A stretch of DNA of 64,000 bases from Dugong dugon (GCA_030035585.1 CM057481.1:53577128-53641127); one strand, 5' to 3'. Counted from the stretch's first letter, positions 23,661 through 34,951 are shown. Numbers and translations: made by a program. Notes: a model not told the origin generated them from the sequence alone.

Positions 23661-26003
23661 GTTGTTGTTTTTAGGTGCCATTGAGTCGGTTCTGACTTAT
23701 AGTGACCCCATGTACAAAAGAATGAAACTATGCCTAATCCTGTGCCATACTCACCATCGTTGCCATGTTTGAGCCCATTGTTGCAGCCACTATGTCAATC
23801 TATCTTATTGAAGGTCTTCCTCTTTTTTGTTGACCTTCAACCTAACGGACCATGATGTCCTTCTCCAGGGACTGGTCCCTCCTGATAACGTGTCCAAGGT
23901 ATGTGAGACAAAGTCTCACCATCCTTGCTTCTAAGGAGCATTCTGGCTACACTTCTTCCAAGACAGATTTGTTCATTCTTCTGGCAGTCCATGGTACATT
24001 CAGTATTCTTCGCCAACACCATAATTCAAATGCATCAATTCTTCTGTCTTCCTTATTTACTGTCCAGCTTTCACATGCATATGAGCCTATTGGCAAATAC
24101 CATGACTAGGGTGCACCTTAGCCCTCAAAGTGACATTTTTGCTTTTGAACACTTTAGAGAAGTCTTTTGCAGCAGGTGTACCCAATGCAATGTGTCATTT
24201 GATTTCCTGACTGCTGCTTCCATGGGCGTTGATTATGGATCCAAGTAAAATGAAATCCTTGACAACTTCAATATTTTCTCCATTTATCATGATGTTGCTT
24301 ATTGGTCCAGTTGTGAGGATTTTTTTTTTTTTTTTTTTTGTGATTTAGGAGAAAGTTTACAGAGCAAATTAGTTTCTCATTAAACAGTTAATACATGAAT
24401 TGTTTTGTGACATTGGTTGCCAGCCCCATGATGTGTTAACATTCATCCTTTCTCCACTCCAGGTTAGCTGCTTCCATTTGTCCAGTTTTCTTGTTCCTTC
24501 CCGCTTTCTTGTCTTTGCTTTTGGGCTTGTGTGCCCATTAGTCTTGTATACATGATTGAACTATGAAGCATGTCCCTCATGTGTATTATTGTTAGCACCA
24601 CAGACCTGTCTAATCTTTGGCTGAAGGGTGAACCTCAGGAGTGACTTCAGTCCTGAGTTAAAAGGATGTCCAGGGGCCATACTCTTGGGGTTTCTCCAGT
24701 CTCTGTCAGACCAGTAAGTCTGGCCTTTTTTTGTGAGTTAGAATTTTGCTCTACTTTTTTCTCCAGTTCTGTCTGGGACTGTCTATTGTGATTTCTGTCA
24801 GAGCAGTCGGTGTTGGTAGCCGAGCACCATCTGGTTGTGCTGGAGTCAGTCTAGTGAAGGTTGTGGTAGTTGTGGTCCATTAGTCCTTTGGACTAATCTT
24901 TCCCTAATGTCTTTGGTCTTCATTCTTCTTTGCTCCAGCCAGGGTAGGACCAGTAAGTAGGCGTATCTTAAAAGGCCACTCACAGACTTTTTAAGACCCC
25001 AGTTGCTACTCATCACAGTTGGATGTAGAACACTTTCTTTATACACTATGTTGTGCCAATTGAGCTAGATGTCCCCCAAGACCATGGTCCCCAGCCCTCA
25101 GCCCAGTAGCTCAATCACTCAGGGCATTTGGATGTATCTGTGAAGCTGCAATGACTTTGCCCTGATCAGGTTGTGCTAACTTCCCCAGCACTGCGTACTG
25201 TCTTACCCTTCACTGAAGTTACCACTTATCTACTATCTAATTAGTATTTTTCCCTCCCTACCCCTCCCTTCCCTTGTAACCATCAAAGATTGTTTCTTTC
25301 TGTGTGGAAACATTTTTATGTGTTTTTATAATAGTGGTCTCATAAGTATTTGTCCTTTTGTGATTGACTTATTTCACTCAGCATAATGCCCTCCCGATTC
25401 ATTCATGTTGTGAGATGTTTCTCAGATTCATCATTGTTCTTTATCATTATGTAGTATTCCATTGTGTGTATGTACCATAGTTTGTTTATCCATTCTTCTG
25501 TTGATGGGCACTTAGATTGTTTCCATCTTTTTGCTGTTGTGAATAATGCTGCAATGAACATAGGTGTACATATGTCTATTCATGTGATGGCTTGTTTCTA
25601 TCGGATATATCTTAGGCGTGGAATTGCTGGATCATATGGTATTTCTATTTCTAGCTTTGTAAGAAAGAGCCATATTGTTTTCCAAAACGGTTGTACTATT
25701 TTGCATTCCAATTGTGAGGATTTTTGTTTTCTTTATGTTAAGGTGTAGTCCATACTGAAGGCTGTAGTCTTTGATCTTAATCAGTTAAGTGCTTCAAGTC
25801 CTCTTCACTTTCAGCAAGCAAGTTTGTGTCATCTGCACATCACAGATTGTTAATGAGTCTTCCTCCAATCCTGATGTTGCATTCTTCTTCATATAGTCCA
25901 TTTTTTAGGAGTATTTTCTCAGTATACAGATTGAATAAGTATGGTGAAAAGATACAACCCAGACACACACGTTTCCTGATTTTAAACCATAAAGTATTGT
26001 CCC
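23661..26003 (-). mobile_element. RTE LINE, minus strand, split by L1
   Basis: The 3' part is 23661-24325 and the 5' part resumes at 25709-26003. The plus strand starts with the RTE tail complement ('ttaggtgccattgagtcggt') and reads back through the C-terminal region to the RT. 'ctttcagcaagcaagtttgt' is the complement of the segment just after the catalytic box. It is dead, with several stops. It has no 132-bp insert. Confidence 0.9.
24320..25708 (-). mobile_element. L1 insertion within RTE
   Basis: It begins with a poly(T) run (about 24320-24340), followed by the reverse complement of a lineage-type L1 3' UTR and then the ORF2 C-terminus ('tgtttatccattcttctgtt', 'aatgctgcaatgaacatagg'). It ends at about 25708 by 5' truncation. 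The host sequence 'ttgtgaggattttt' is duplicated on both sides (24311 and 25712), which shows target-primed insertion into the RTE. Confidence 0.92.
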
Positions 26004-26139
26004 CCACTTTTTTTTTCCCTGAAAATCAAGTCTAAACTAAGCAACCTGTACCTTCTATGTTTTCTCTTCCACAGACAGACAGACAGGCACATGCTACTCC
26101 ATCCCACTCCTCTGATTTATTTTTTACCATCATACTTAC

Positions 26140-26315
26140 CGGCGTTTAACATGGTATATATTTTGCTTCTTTGGATTGTTGTATGTCCCTTCCTACTAAA
26201 ATGGAAGCTATCTAAAGGTAAGGATTTTTGTCTTTTTTGTTCTCTATATGTCCTAGAATAGTACTTGTTTATGGTAGAAACTCAGCAAATATTTGTTGAA
26301 TGAAAGAATGAATAA
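26140..26315 (+). mobile_element. L2 3' end
   Basis: 'actaaaatggaagctatcta' leads to 'actcagcaaatatttgttga' and a 'atgaaagaatgaat' tail, the L2 terminus in plus orientation. Confidence 0.7.
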
Positions 26316-26650
26316 GCAATGGCTGCTTCAAAGTCAAGATTCATAAAAATCTCTATCAGTTTGATTAACATTCAACCATCATTACCTCTCTGAACTGGAC
26401 AGGTTTTCATTAAAAAAAAAAAGATTCTTGCACATTGCTTCTTTGTATGAAATATAGTTGAAAATAAACTCTGTGTTGGTGAGACGTTTGTAAATTATCT
26501 TAAGCCGAGCAATACTTGGTAGAGCTGCAAGATTTCAGCCTTTATTATCAGTCTGATAAATAGCTGACAACTTCCTTTTCTCTTCCTGAAATGCAGGATG
26601 TCCTGGTCCCTAGCCCCATGAACCTGGAAAGTGGCTGAATATATACTTGG

Positions 26651-26797
26651 AAGGCATAGTGGTTAAGAGCTATGGCTGCTAACCAAAAGGTTGGGAGTTT
26701 GAATCCACCAGGCGCTCCTTGGAAACCTTATGGGACAGTTTTCCTCTGTCCTATAGGGTCGCTATGAGTTGGAATCGACTCAATGGCAATGGGTATA
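26651..26797 (+). mobile_element. AfroSINE
   Basis: Short-type copy: 'taaccaaaaggttgggagtt', 'ctctgtcctatagggtcgct', 'ggaatcgactcaatggcaat'. Its extreme 5' end is missing or diverged. Confidence 0.92.
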
Positions 26798-26805
26798 TAA
26801 ATTGT

Positions 26806-27003
26806 CAGGAACCCTGGTGGCGCAGTGGTTACGTGCTCAGCTGCTAACTGAAAGGCCTGCGGTTTGAGCCCACCAGCTGCTTCTCAAGAGACAGATGTGG
26901 CAGTCTGCTCCCATAAAGATTATAGACTTGGAAACTTATGAGGCAGTTACTCAGTCCTACAGGGTCACTATGAGTCGGAATTGACTCGACAGTAATAGGT
27001 TTG
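26806..27003 (+). mobile_element. AfroSINE, long type
   Basis: Complete: 'aaccctggtggcgcagtggt', 'gtggcagtctgctcccataa', 'gagtcggaattgactcgaca'. It is flanked by a duplication close to 'tataaattgtca' (26796 and 27004), and it inserted immediately beside the preceding AfroSINE. Confidence 0.94.
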
Positions 27004-27251
27004 TATAAACTGTCACTTCTAAACTAAGCTAGTGAACTGGTAACCTATAAGGCAGGTTGGCTTGTGACCTAAACCCAGAAATCTCTTGCCTGAAACACAG
27101 GGTTGGATAGGCAAAGAACAACCATTGCCTCCACCTGGGGCTGGAATCATAAGGAAAGGAGTTTTTAGATGTTCATTCTTTGACCACACAGAAATACTTT
27201 GATCTTTCTGGGAGTTGTTAGGGAGGAAGAGTATCAGAGAGAAGTTTTATG

Positions 27252-27456
27252 TACCGTATTTTTATGCAATTAATGCATGCCTTCTACTGCTCCCTCCTTC
27301 TGTGAAGTATTTTGATAAGTGCTCCTATGCCATTTTTTTTTTTACATGTTACTGTAAAAAAAAAAATTAGCAAGCTTACAAAAATACCTCATGGGGGGAG
27401 GGATTGGTTGGCAAACAAACATAAAAGGTGTGCATTATTTGCATAAAAATACAGTA
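27252..27456. mobile_element. MITE with long terminal inverted repeats, copy 1
   Basis: It is a 205-bp element between TA dinucleotides. The left end 'ccgtatttttatgcaattaa' and the right end 'tatttgcataaaaatacag' are inverted complements over about 28 bp. There is no coding capacity. A second copy with the same ends and interior ('gattggttggcaaacaaac' here) lies at 42763-42982. The TA flanks suggest a Tc1/mariner-mobilised non-autonomous element. Confidence 0.75.
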
Positions 27457-27479
27457 ATAGTCAACTATCAGGAGTGCAC

Positions 27480-28330
27480 CCTGCCCATGAATCCTCTGCT
27501 CTTAAGATATGCCCCACTCTTCCTCCAAGGGACAGGCCATCTTGCTTTTATATGATCCTTCTAGCCAAAGTCTTGTAACTCTCATGAAATGATTGACTGG
27601 GATATGCAAAAAAGGTGCTGGTGGCCCACCAAGGGGATTGGTCAGTTTTGCCATCCTACTAGGCTTAAAAAGAGCCAATCCCAGAGGTTGAGGGGGTACC
27701 TCACTACCTTCAAAGGAGAAGAACTGGGAGTGGAGTGTGTCCTTTGGACCCAGGGTCCCTGCACTGAGAACGTCCTAGACCTAGAGACAGAGAACTGTAA
27801 CACTGGAGAGCTTTAACGCTGGAGGCAGCAGCAGCACATGAAGGAAGCGGCATGGGACTGGCTGATGGCTGTAGTGGGTTCACTGACCCAGGGAGCAAGA
27901 GAGCTGAGCACTTTCAGACAGGAGGCCTCCTGGCAGAGTGGGGTGCCCCCAGGCACTTATCAGTGAGCTAAAGAGTTGTAATACTTGTCTGAGCAGGGCA
28001 GAGGCCAGGCCTGAGCAGGACCCAGTGACAGAGGCTTTCCTGTGGGCACAGCCAAGAAGCAGCTGTCCTGACTGAAGAACTGTATCCTGAGTTATTCCTG
28101 TTAATTCCAAGTTGATCCTCATCCTAAATCGTAACCTGTTACTTCCCTAAGAAACGCCATAATCATGAGTTTTGTGTGGCTATTGCAATGAATTATCGAA
28201 CCCAGCAGAGAGTAGAGAGTGCCATGGGAGAGACGGCTGGTGTCAAAGTTGGTAAAAAAAAAGGTTGGAGAGTAGAGGTATGTCTGACCTCCACCTCATA
28301 GGAATCAGTTTTGGGCTGATGCTGATCTTG
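27480..28330 (+). mobile_element. Putative LTR (family not recognised)
   Basis: The order of signals is LTR-like: 'aggcttaaaaagagccaatc' (TATA-like/CCAAT-like) near 27660, a GC-richer body, then 'aacctgttacttccctaaga' and 'gcaatgaattatcgaaccca' near 28190-28205, a motif common near the ends of several mammalian ERV LTRs. Exact ends and target duplication were not found. Confidence 0.4.
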
Positions 28331-28664
28331 ATTCTCATCTCTACTCCTGAAGGTAAATGAGGTCTGATGCTACTACCATTTTACAGGTAGTCACCAGACC
28401 CACCCTGGGTTGCTGACATTTTCTTTCTGGAAAATTCCTCATTGGATTTAATCCATAATGGTTTCTGTGGAGTGATCCCAGAAAGGACATAAAATGAGAG
28501 GACCATACTTGTCATGTGCACAGAACAGCTGAATGAGCTGTTCTACAAGGAAAGAAAGAAGGAATCCTATTTGTAGAAAAGCAACAATGAGAGAACACGT
28601 TGCCCCCAGAGACAGAAAGAGAGGAGATACATCTGTTTCCAGTTTCCATTCCCTTTGAGGCCTA

Positions 28665-29290
28665 TATTAGCAAGGACTCTTGATTGCAAGTGACAGAAAT
28701 CCAACTCAAACTTGCATAAGCGAAACAGGATACATGTCTGTTTCGTGCAACAAGAAAGCCCAAGAGCGATGCATCAGACACAACTTGATAGGACACAAGC
28801 CATCTTGTCAGGATTCTCTCTCTTTTTAATCAGGCTCTATCTTATTCTACGGGTTGGCTTCAATCTCTCCTTCTGAAGAGAAGATCTCTTCACGTGGTAG
28901 AAAAGATGGTTGGGTGGTGCAAATGGTTAAGCGCTCAGCTACTAACCGGAAGGTTGGCAGTTCAAATCTACTTAGAGGCACCTCAGAAGAAAGGACTCGC
29001 ATTCTACTTCCAAAAGATCACCGTCATCAAAACCCTAAAGAGGTGCAGTTCTACTTTGAGTCACATGGGGTCACCACGAGTCAGAATCGACTTGATGTAC
29101 TGGTTAGAAGTCGGCGATTTGCATGTTTTCAACACTGTAAGCCATAAAGCAAGGCCAGTTTTTCTTCGGCTCCATACTGAAAAATTCAAGCTGAAAAAGT
29201 CATCTCGAATCATAAGCTCTTTCCTGTACCAACCACCTTGGTCAGGTGAATGGGCTGCTGTAATTGGCTAGGCTTGAGTCATATATTTCT
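28665..29290 (+). mobile_element. Ancient mammalian repeat interrupted by AfroSINE
   Basis: The left arm 'ggactcttgattgcaagtga' leads to 'gggttggcttcaatctctcc'. The right arm after the SINE ends 'ctgctgtaattggctaggct'. Together they follow a known mammalian-wide family whose name I cannot fix. Confidence 0.5.
28908..29097 (+). mobile_element. AfroSINE, diverged subfamily
   Basis: 'taaccggaaggttggcagtt', 'ttcaaatctacttagaggca' and 'cacgagtcagaatcgacttg'. The body has the 'acttagaggcacctcagaag' variant, also seen at 46.33 kb. Confidence 0.85.
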
Positions 29291-29577
29291 TCCTCTTTTC
29301 AGGAAGCAAAAGCTTTTGCAGCCTTTTCAAGCTCATGATTGAACTGGTGGTGAGTAGTTTACCAAGTGAAGAGTAGGGAAGATGCTGGATGCACAAAAAA
29401 TAACATATCTTCATGATGAGTTCACTCGCTCTCACCTGGATTTCTGGCAACCAGCTTCTTAGTCTACACTCTTATTTCCTTATGGGTAGGCAATTCTTCA
29501 CCTAACAGTGTGGTCTTTCTAAATCATATGTGACATCATGTTCCTTCTTCCCTGCATAGACTCTTTGTGGTTGACTG

Positions 29578-30008
29578 AGCGATGCCCACCCCATCAAAGA
29601 TGTCCCTATCCTAATCCCCAAAACTTGAGAATATGTTAACTTACATGGCAAAAGGGACTCTGTAGATTGATTAAGTTAAGGATCTTGAGATGGGGAAACT
29701 ATCCGGGTCAGCTCAATGCAATCAGCAGGGTCCTTATAAGATGGAGGCACGAGGGCCAGATGAATAGGAGAAGGTGATGTAATAACAGAAGCAGAGACTG
29801 GAGTGATGTAGCCACAAGCCAAGGAATGCCAGGAACCTCTAGAAATGAAGAGGCAAGTGATTGATTCTCTCTGGAGTTTCCAGAAGAATTTTAGCCCCAT
29901 AAGGCTCATTTCGGACTTCTGACCTCTAGAATTATGAGATAATAAATTTGTGTTGTATTAAGCCACTGAATGTGTGGTAATTGTTACAGCAGCAACAGGA
30001 AACTAATA
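29578..30008 (+). mobile_element. MLT1-type LTR
   Basis: Near-complete MLT1 in plus orientation: 'aagatgtccctatcctaatc', 'aaggatcttgagatggggaa', 'agccacaagccaaggaatgc', 'cagcagcaacaggaaactaa'. Confidence 0.9.
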
Positions 30009-30129
30009 TACTCTCTAATGGCTGTTTAATACATGTAGGATAAAATCCAAATTCCAAATTCCTTACCAGGGATGACAAGGCTTACATTGTTGGCTCTTTC
30101 CTTCTTCTCACCTCTTCCTCCTTCCCTAT

Positions 30130-30900
30130 GCTCTAGCCCTGCACTGTCCAAAATGATAACCAAGAACCAAATGTGCCATTGGAGCAGGTAGCCAAGGTCA
30201 TCTTCTTCATCCCCAGAGGGACTGGCGTGCTGACAACCTTGGCTGGATCTGATGGCTGCTGCTGGATCCATAGCACCGGTCTCTGTGCTCAACAGCTCCT
30301 TGGAGGGACCAGTGGAGCTAGTGAGATCTTCTTTTTTATTGAGCTCTGGAGGTTGAGGCTCTCCTGGGTTTTCAGGCCCTAAACCAGTGGGTCCCCCTTC
30401 TTGGGGTCTGAAGTCAGGGACAGTCTTATGGTGCTTTCTTTCAGTGGGCTATCTGGAGCCATTTCCCTGACAAACGCCTTTCTCAACGAGTCGTCTGACT
30501 TAGCTGCCATCAGGTTGGCAGCAACTGTCTCCTCACACTCAGGATCCACGGTTACAGAGGCCGAGAGTTCAGGTGGAACTGAAATCAGGGGCCCCAGAAC
30601 TCTCTGGGATGGATTGCAAGCCAGTTCGGGTGGGAGGGAATCATCCTTTATCTCTGAGAGCGCCTCTGATTCTGAGGTCTCCCCTTTCCTTCCCTCTACA
30701 TCATCCTGGGGAATAAGGAGGGTCTGAAGAAGCGATGGGATACTTCTTTGGCTACCAACTCCAATGGCACAGTGGTTCTTGGTTACCAAATGGGGCTACT
30801 GACCACTTGATATATGGCTAGTGCACCTGAGAGCTGCATTTTCAAGTTAAATTAAATTTTAGTTAATTTACATTCTGATTTAAAAACTGAAGCAGTATAA
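30130..30900. mobile_element. Palindromic MER-type repeat, split
   Basis: The left edge 'ctgcactgtccaaaatgata' and the right part 'ggctactgaccacttgatat' then 'aagttaaattaaattttagt' fit an old hAT-like family with a palindromic core. The block at about 30210-30730 separates the two halves. Confidence 0.5.
30210..30780 (-). pseudogene. Possible gene fragment or retrocopy, source unknown
   Basis: On the minus strand an open frame of about 136 codons (30789 to 30379) is rich in Ser, Glu, Pro and Asp, with acidic and Ser-Pro segments (for example SDDSLRKAFVREM and MAPDSPLKES). This reads like a disordered region of a nuclear or cytoskeletal protein. After a stop at 30379 the same frame continues with a plausible basic/Pro-rich segment (SIKKKISLAPLVPPRSC) and one more stop, to about 30190. 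GC content and codon choice differ from the AT-rich flanks. The plus strand is also open for 108 codons, so strand is not proven. No poly(A) tail and no introns are visible. I do not recognise the parent gene, and it may be only non-coding sequence with open frames. Confidence 0.35.
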
Positions 30901-31079
30901 AATACTTTTCCATTAAGCACAACTTTATTGTTTTGGTAGGATTATATTTCACTTGAATTGTTGAAAATTTAGCGCCCAAATTGAGGTGTGCTTTAAGTAT
31001 GAAATACACACTAGATTTTGAAGACAAAATATCTCATTAATTTTTTTTATATTGATTGCACGTTGAAATTAAAGGAAAA

Positions 31080-31420
31080 TTCCTCTCCCAGATTTTGCAG
31101 GACTCACAGCCCCAGCCACCTTCAATTTATTCAGGCCACAAGGTCAAGTGTCACCTGCTCAGAAATGTTTCACCAAATAATACAGTAAGCCTCTCACCAC
31201 CCCTTCCCTCAAATTCTAGAAATCTTATTTTATCTTGTTCTATGTAATGCATACTTATTTTATCTTCTTCCTGGCAGTTACGGTACCTGACATTCTTATT
31301 TGCTTGGTTGTGTTTCTCCCCTACTAAAACATAAGGCCGCGGGAGCAGGGACTCAGTTGATCTTTCTCATCCTTGGATCCCCAGCAGGATGGTGCCTGGC
31401 AAATTTCAGGTACACAATCA
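31080..31420 (+). mobile_element. L2 3' region
   Basis: 'gtcacctgctcagaaatgtt', 'tctcccctactaaaacataa' and 'ccccagcaggatggtgcctg' follow L2 order in plus orientation. Confidence 0.65.
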
Positions 31421-32529
31421 TTATTAATTGACATGACCCAGTTGTAGTCCCACTGTAGAGTTCCCATGATCCCCCTTGAAAAAAACATTTTTTGTGGTGG
31501 GAATCTTTTTATTCTTTCAAACTTGCTTGAGCAAGGTTCTATTATCACCAACCAAAGAAGCTTTGACTAAGAGAGTGTGGTAGCTGCATTGAAAGGAATG
31601 AAGAGGTTTCTTCACTCAGTATTTGGCTTTGGAACAGCTTTGCAGTCTTCTTCAAATATACATGTGTAAATCAGGCAAATGCTTACGGAAAAGAGTAAGA
31701 ACTGGCCCCTTTTTTTTCTCTCTCTCTCTCCAAAATGGCGGGTAAGAAATATTTTCACTTTATTCTTATTTTTTCTTTAATAATCTAAGAATTTGTTTTG
31801 AAAGATTTTCTTCTAGGCTCCTTGGTACAGTAACTTTGAGAGAAAAAACCTTCTGAATCTACTTGCAGCCACTCTTTGGTTCTTACTGAAATGGCTGGTT
31901 TCCTTTCAGTAGTCAACGTTGCTGCTGTTATTTACACAGCTGTTAATAGAGCCTTTTTCCCTCATGTTATTTTTGTTTTTTCCCATTCTGTTTGTCTGGG
32001 CAAATTTGGATGCTGACAGTTTATGTACGGCCTGGGATTTAAATGTGGAGTTGTCAGTTATTAAAAGCTACAGAAATAACAGTTCATCATCTTAAGATAG
32101 AGTGTTCTGGATGCAATTTTTAAAAACAGGACTTGAATGACATCAGCAACATAAGTTAGACTTTATATTATTAGTTCAAAGGTAGATCTATTCTCTTTGT
32201 ACTTTTATTTTGAAGATAAAACAGATTGCAAAGATAAGGTCTCCTTTATGACGATATCTTCAATTATGGAGAAAAATTCTTTGGTTTTCCAATTTACATA
32301 GTTTACTCTAATTGTACATTTTCCCCACATTCTTTTATCTTCCTATCTTTTCTTTCCTTACTCCCAGTGCTCATAAAATACAGAAGATAGAAAGAGAAGA
32401 AAATCTATTTGGCATGAGAATACCAGGAACTGACCTATACAACAGACTTAGACTGACATCTTTTTAGTGGTAAGTAGCAGAAAGTGGACAACTATTTTTT
32501 TTAAGTTTGACAAGTGATTCGATTTCATC
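31421..32529. other. Mostly unassigned, AT-rich
   Basis: Apart from the pyrimidine-tract/YY1-like site at 31710-31748, no feature was recognised. Confidence 0.45.
31710..31748 (+). promoter_or_regulatory. YY1-like site after pyrimidine tract
   Basis: A run of T/C ('ttttctctctctctctcc') is followed directly by 'aaaatggcgggtaag'. AAAATGGCGG is a strong match to the YY1 motif, and the GGTAAG after ATGGCG would be a good splice donor. The arrangement recalls TOP-type promoters, but the flanks are AT-rich with no CpG island and no coding exon follows. Confidence 0.3.
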
Positions 32530-32534
32530 TACAG

Positions 32535-32756
32535 AAAAGAAAGAGAGAGGGAGAGAGAGAGGTGTATTTATTTTAGGAATTGGCTCATGAGATTATGGGG
32601 GCTGACTAGTCTGAAATCCATAGGGCTGAAAACTTGGGTAAGAGTTGATACTGCAGTCTTGAGTCTGAAACCCATAGTGTAGGTGACAGACCGGATTTCT
32701 ATGTTACAGTCTTGAGGAAATCAATTCTAATTTGAGTCACCTCTGATAAGAAGGTT
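32535..32756 (-). mobile_element. Old LTR fragment, minus strand
   Basis: 'aggaattggctcatgagatt' and 'gggggctgactagtctgaaa' match the minus-strand LTR-like family at 39.62 kb. It is followed by a poly(T) run at 32757-32780. Confidence 0.45.
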
Positions 32757-32780
32757 TTTTTTTTTTTTTTTTTTTTTTTT

Positions 32781-33459
32781 ACAACTTTTGTCTATACATC
32801 AGTTCTAGCCACTGGGAAATGTAGAATATTAGGTGATAAAAGCATCACCAATCTGATGTTGCAAAATATAAAATTTAGTTATAAAACTATGATTTAATCC
32901 TATTTTTTAGAAACCAACTTCACCTATATAGAAGATAGAGTTACAGCTTTAGGAACTGAACTCAAATTGCTAGCAAAATGTTAGCAATTTGGATTAATTA
33001 GCAAGAAGGTAATTTACAATTAATGAAAATTCTGAATTAGAGAATACAGAATTTAAAAGAAACTGGTTTATTACTTTCTACCACAATCTGTAACTCAAAT
33101 TCACAAAGGGAACTTATCTAGAAGATCATCTTAGGAGACCTACTTTAATAAAAATTACTTATAATTAGCATAACAATTTCGTCGGCAAATGGTACGTCTA
33201 AAGTACTTTAAATGTACTCTTAAGTACTTTATACCTTCCCATTTGCAGTCTTATTTATACCTTTAATTTAAGCTTTCTATGAAGAGTGACTTCCCTAATG
33301 GAGAGTCAACTTCAAGCCAGTCTCACAAACTCTGAATTAGACAAACACAAATCAATGAGATTTTTACTTCACACATGTCAAACAGTACTATATATAACAG
33401 AAATACTATATTTATATACTGAAGAGTACATACTATATATATATACACACACACACTAA
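32781..33459. other. No recognisable feature
   Basis: AT-rich sequence, with (TA)n and (CA)n microsatellite at 33433-33456. Confidence 0.45.
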
Positions 33460-33682
33460 AGAGCCCTGGTGGTGCAGTTGTTAAGTGCTGTGTTGCTAAC
33501 CAAAAGGTCCAATCCGTCAGCCTTTCCATGAGAAAGATGTGGCAATCTGCATCCATAAAAATTAAAACCAAATCAAAGCCGTTGCTGTTGAACTGATTCT
33601 TTGGAAACCCTATGGGGCTGTTCGCCTTTGTTTTATAGAGTCACTATGAATAGGAATCGACTTGACGGCAATGGGTTTGTCT
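33460..33682 (+). mobile_element. AfroSINE with internal inverted segment
   Basis: The head 'agagccctggtggtgcagtt' and body up to 'ctgcatccataaaaatt' are in plus orientation. Positions 33564-33600 then read as the reverse complement of an AfroSINE 3' end ('aaaccaaatcaaagccgttg'). Normal plus-strand body resumes with 'tttggaaaccctatggggct' and ends 'cttgacggcaatgggtttg'. Confidence 0.88.
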
Positions 33683-34743
33683 TTTAGTGATACTCTGTTA
33701 TATTAAAACCCTATTCATATTTAAATTATGTAGTATATATATACATGTAAATATATATATGCATATATATATAATTCATAGATTGGGAAACTAAGTTTCT
33801 GCAAGTAATTGGATATAAAAGACTTTAAAATTAATACTGTAACTGCCTGTACTATATACCATGTATCTTCATCTGGTACTTTTTAAAGCAATAGCACTAT
33901 TGAAGATTATTTTCAGAAAATAGTTCTTTAATGCCCAAAATCTTAGTTCCGATGCAGAATTAGTAAGAGAAAACTGTAACAGCTGATTAATAGGCCTTTA
34001 AAATAAATATAAACTAAAATGAAAAAGAAAGTTATTTCCCCAAGCTTTACATCAAAAGGGTGAAAGAATATGCAAAATAGCTTCCAATTTTAGTTAACCT
34101 GGGACACTGTATCTTTAATTTAACTCTGAGAGAAAAACGCTTTGGACTGCTTTGAATTTTCAGAATTTTTTTTTTTTTTTCCCTACTTGGCAAGGAGCAT
34201 GGGCCACAGTTTTAAAATCTGATTCTTTCTTAATCTACCTTTTGCAGTTTCCAACATTCCCATTTATATCTAGGGACTTGCAGGCTGTGTTTACGTTATG
34301 CCAAAGAGCTGAAGCAAAAGTGAAATTCCAATTCATCACCCAGATGTTTCCAAACTCCGTGTGGCCATATTTGGAATTGTATATATAAAATATCCCTATA
34401 ATTTATTAATTTTTCTTCCCCACCTGGATGTTTTGGCATTATGTCACTTTATGTCTGGCAACTCCTGGGAATTTCATATTAAGGTCTGGAATAGGGGTCC
34501 CTTACTAATCAGTCTGCTTCAGTCTTGAAGTCCAGCCGGGTTGGTGGGGGCAGGAGGTGGCTAGACATTCCCCGAGTACCCTAATGCCTATAACTCAGGT
34601 ACTTTTTTCAGAGAAGAGGAGATTCAAACATCAGGATCAATGGTAGTGAACTTACTGTTCTTGAGTAGTTAGCAATCAAGGAGACAGAAAGAGAATTTGC
34701 CCTTTATTACTTAAAAAAGCATACCTCTCCCCCCACTTTGTCA
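33683..34743. other. No recognisable feature
   Basis: A (TA)n-rich patch lies at 33733-33775. The rest is unassigned AT-rich sequence. Confidence 0.45.
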
Positions 34744-34951
34744 AACACAAGCCGTCATTGAGTCATCAGTTCTGACTCCTACCAAGCCCATGTGTGTCAG
34801 AATACAACTGTGCTCCATAGGGTTTTCAATGGCTGATCCTTCGGAAGTTGATCACCTGGCATATCTTCCTCGGTGCCTCTGGGTGGACTCAAACTTCCAA
34901 CCTTTTGGTTAGCTGCTGAGCATTTAACCACTTGTAGCACCCAGGGACTCC
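34744..34951 (-). mobile_element. AfroSINE-related SINE, divergent subfamily
   Basis: The plus strand reads 'cccatgtgtgtcagaataca', 'gtgctccatagggttttcaa' and 'gcctctgggtggactcaaac', ending 'cacccagggactcc'. The same subfamily occurs at 60.56 kb. Confidence 0.85.

Noticed and set aside
26806..27003. tRNA gene
   Set aside because: The A-box/B-box-like words belong to the SINE head. No cloverleaf can be formed, and the same head recurs in all AfroSINE copies.
31738..31830. Two-exon coding start (ATGGCGG plus an exon at about 31818)
   Set aside because: The joined reading frame meets a stop after a few codons, and there is no CpG island or further exon.
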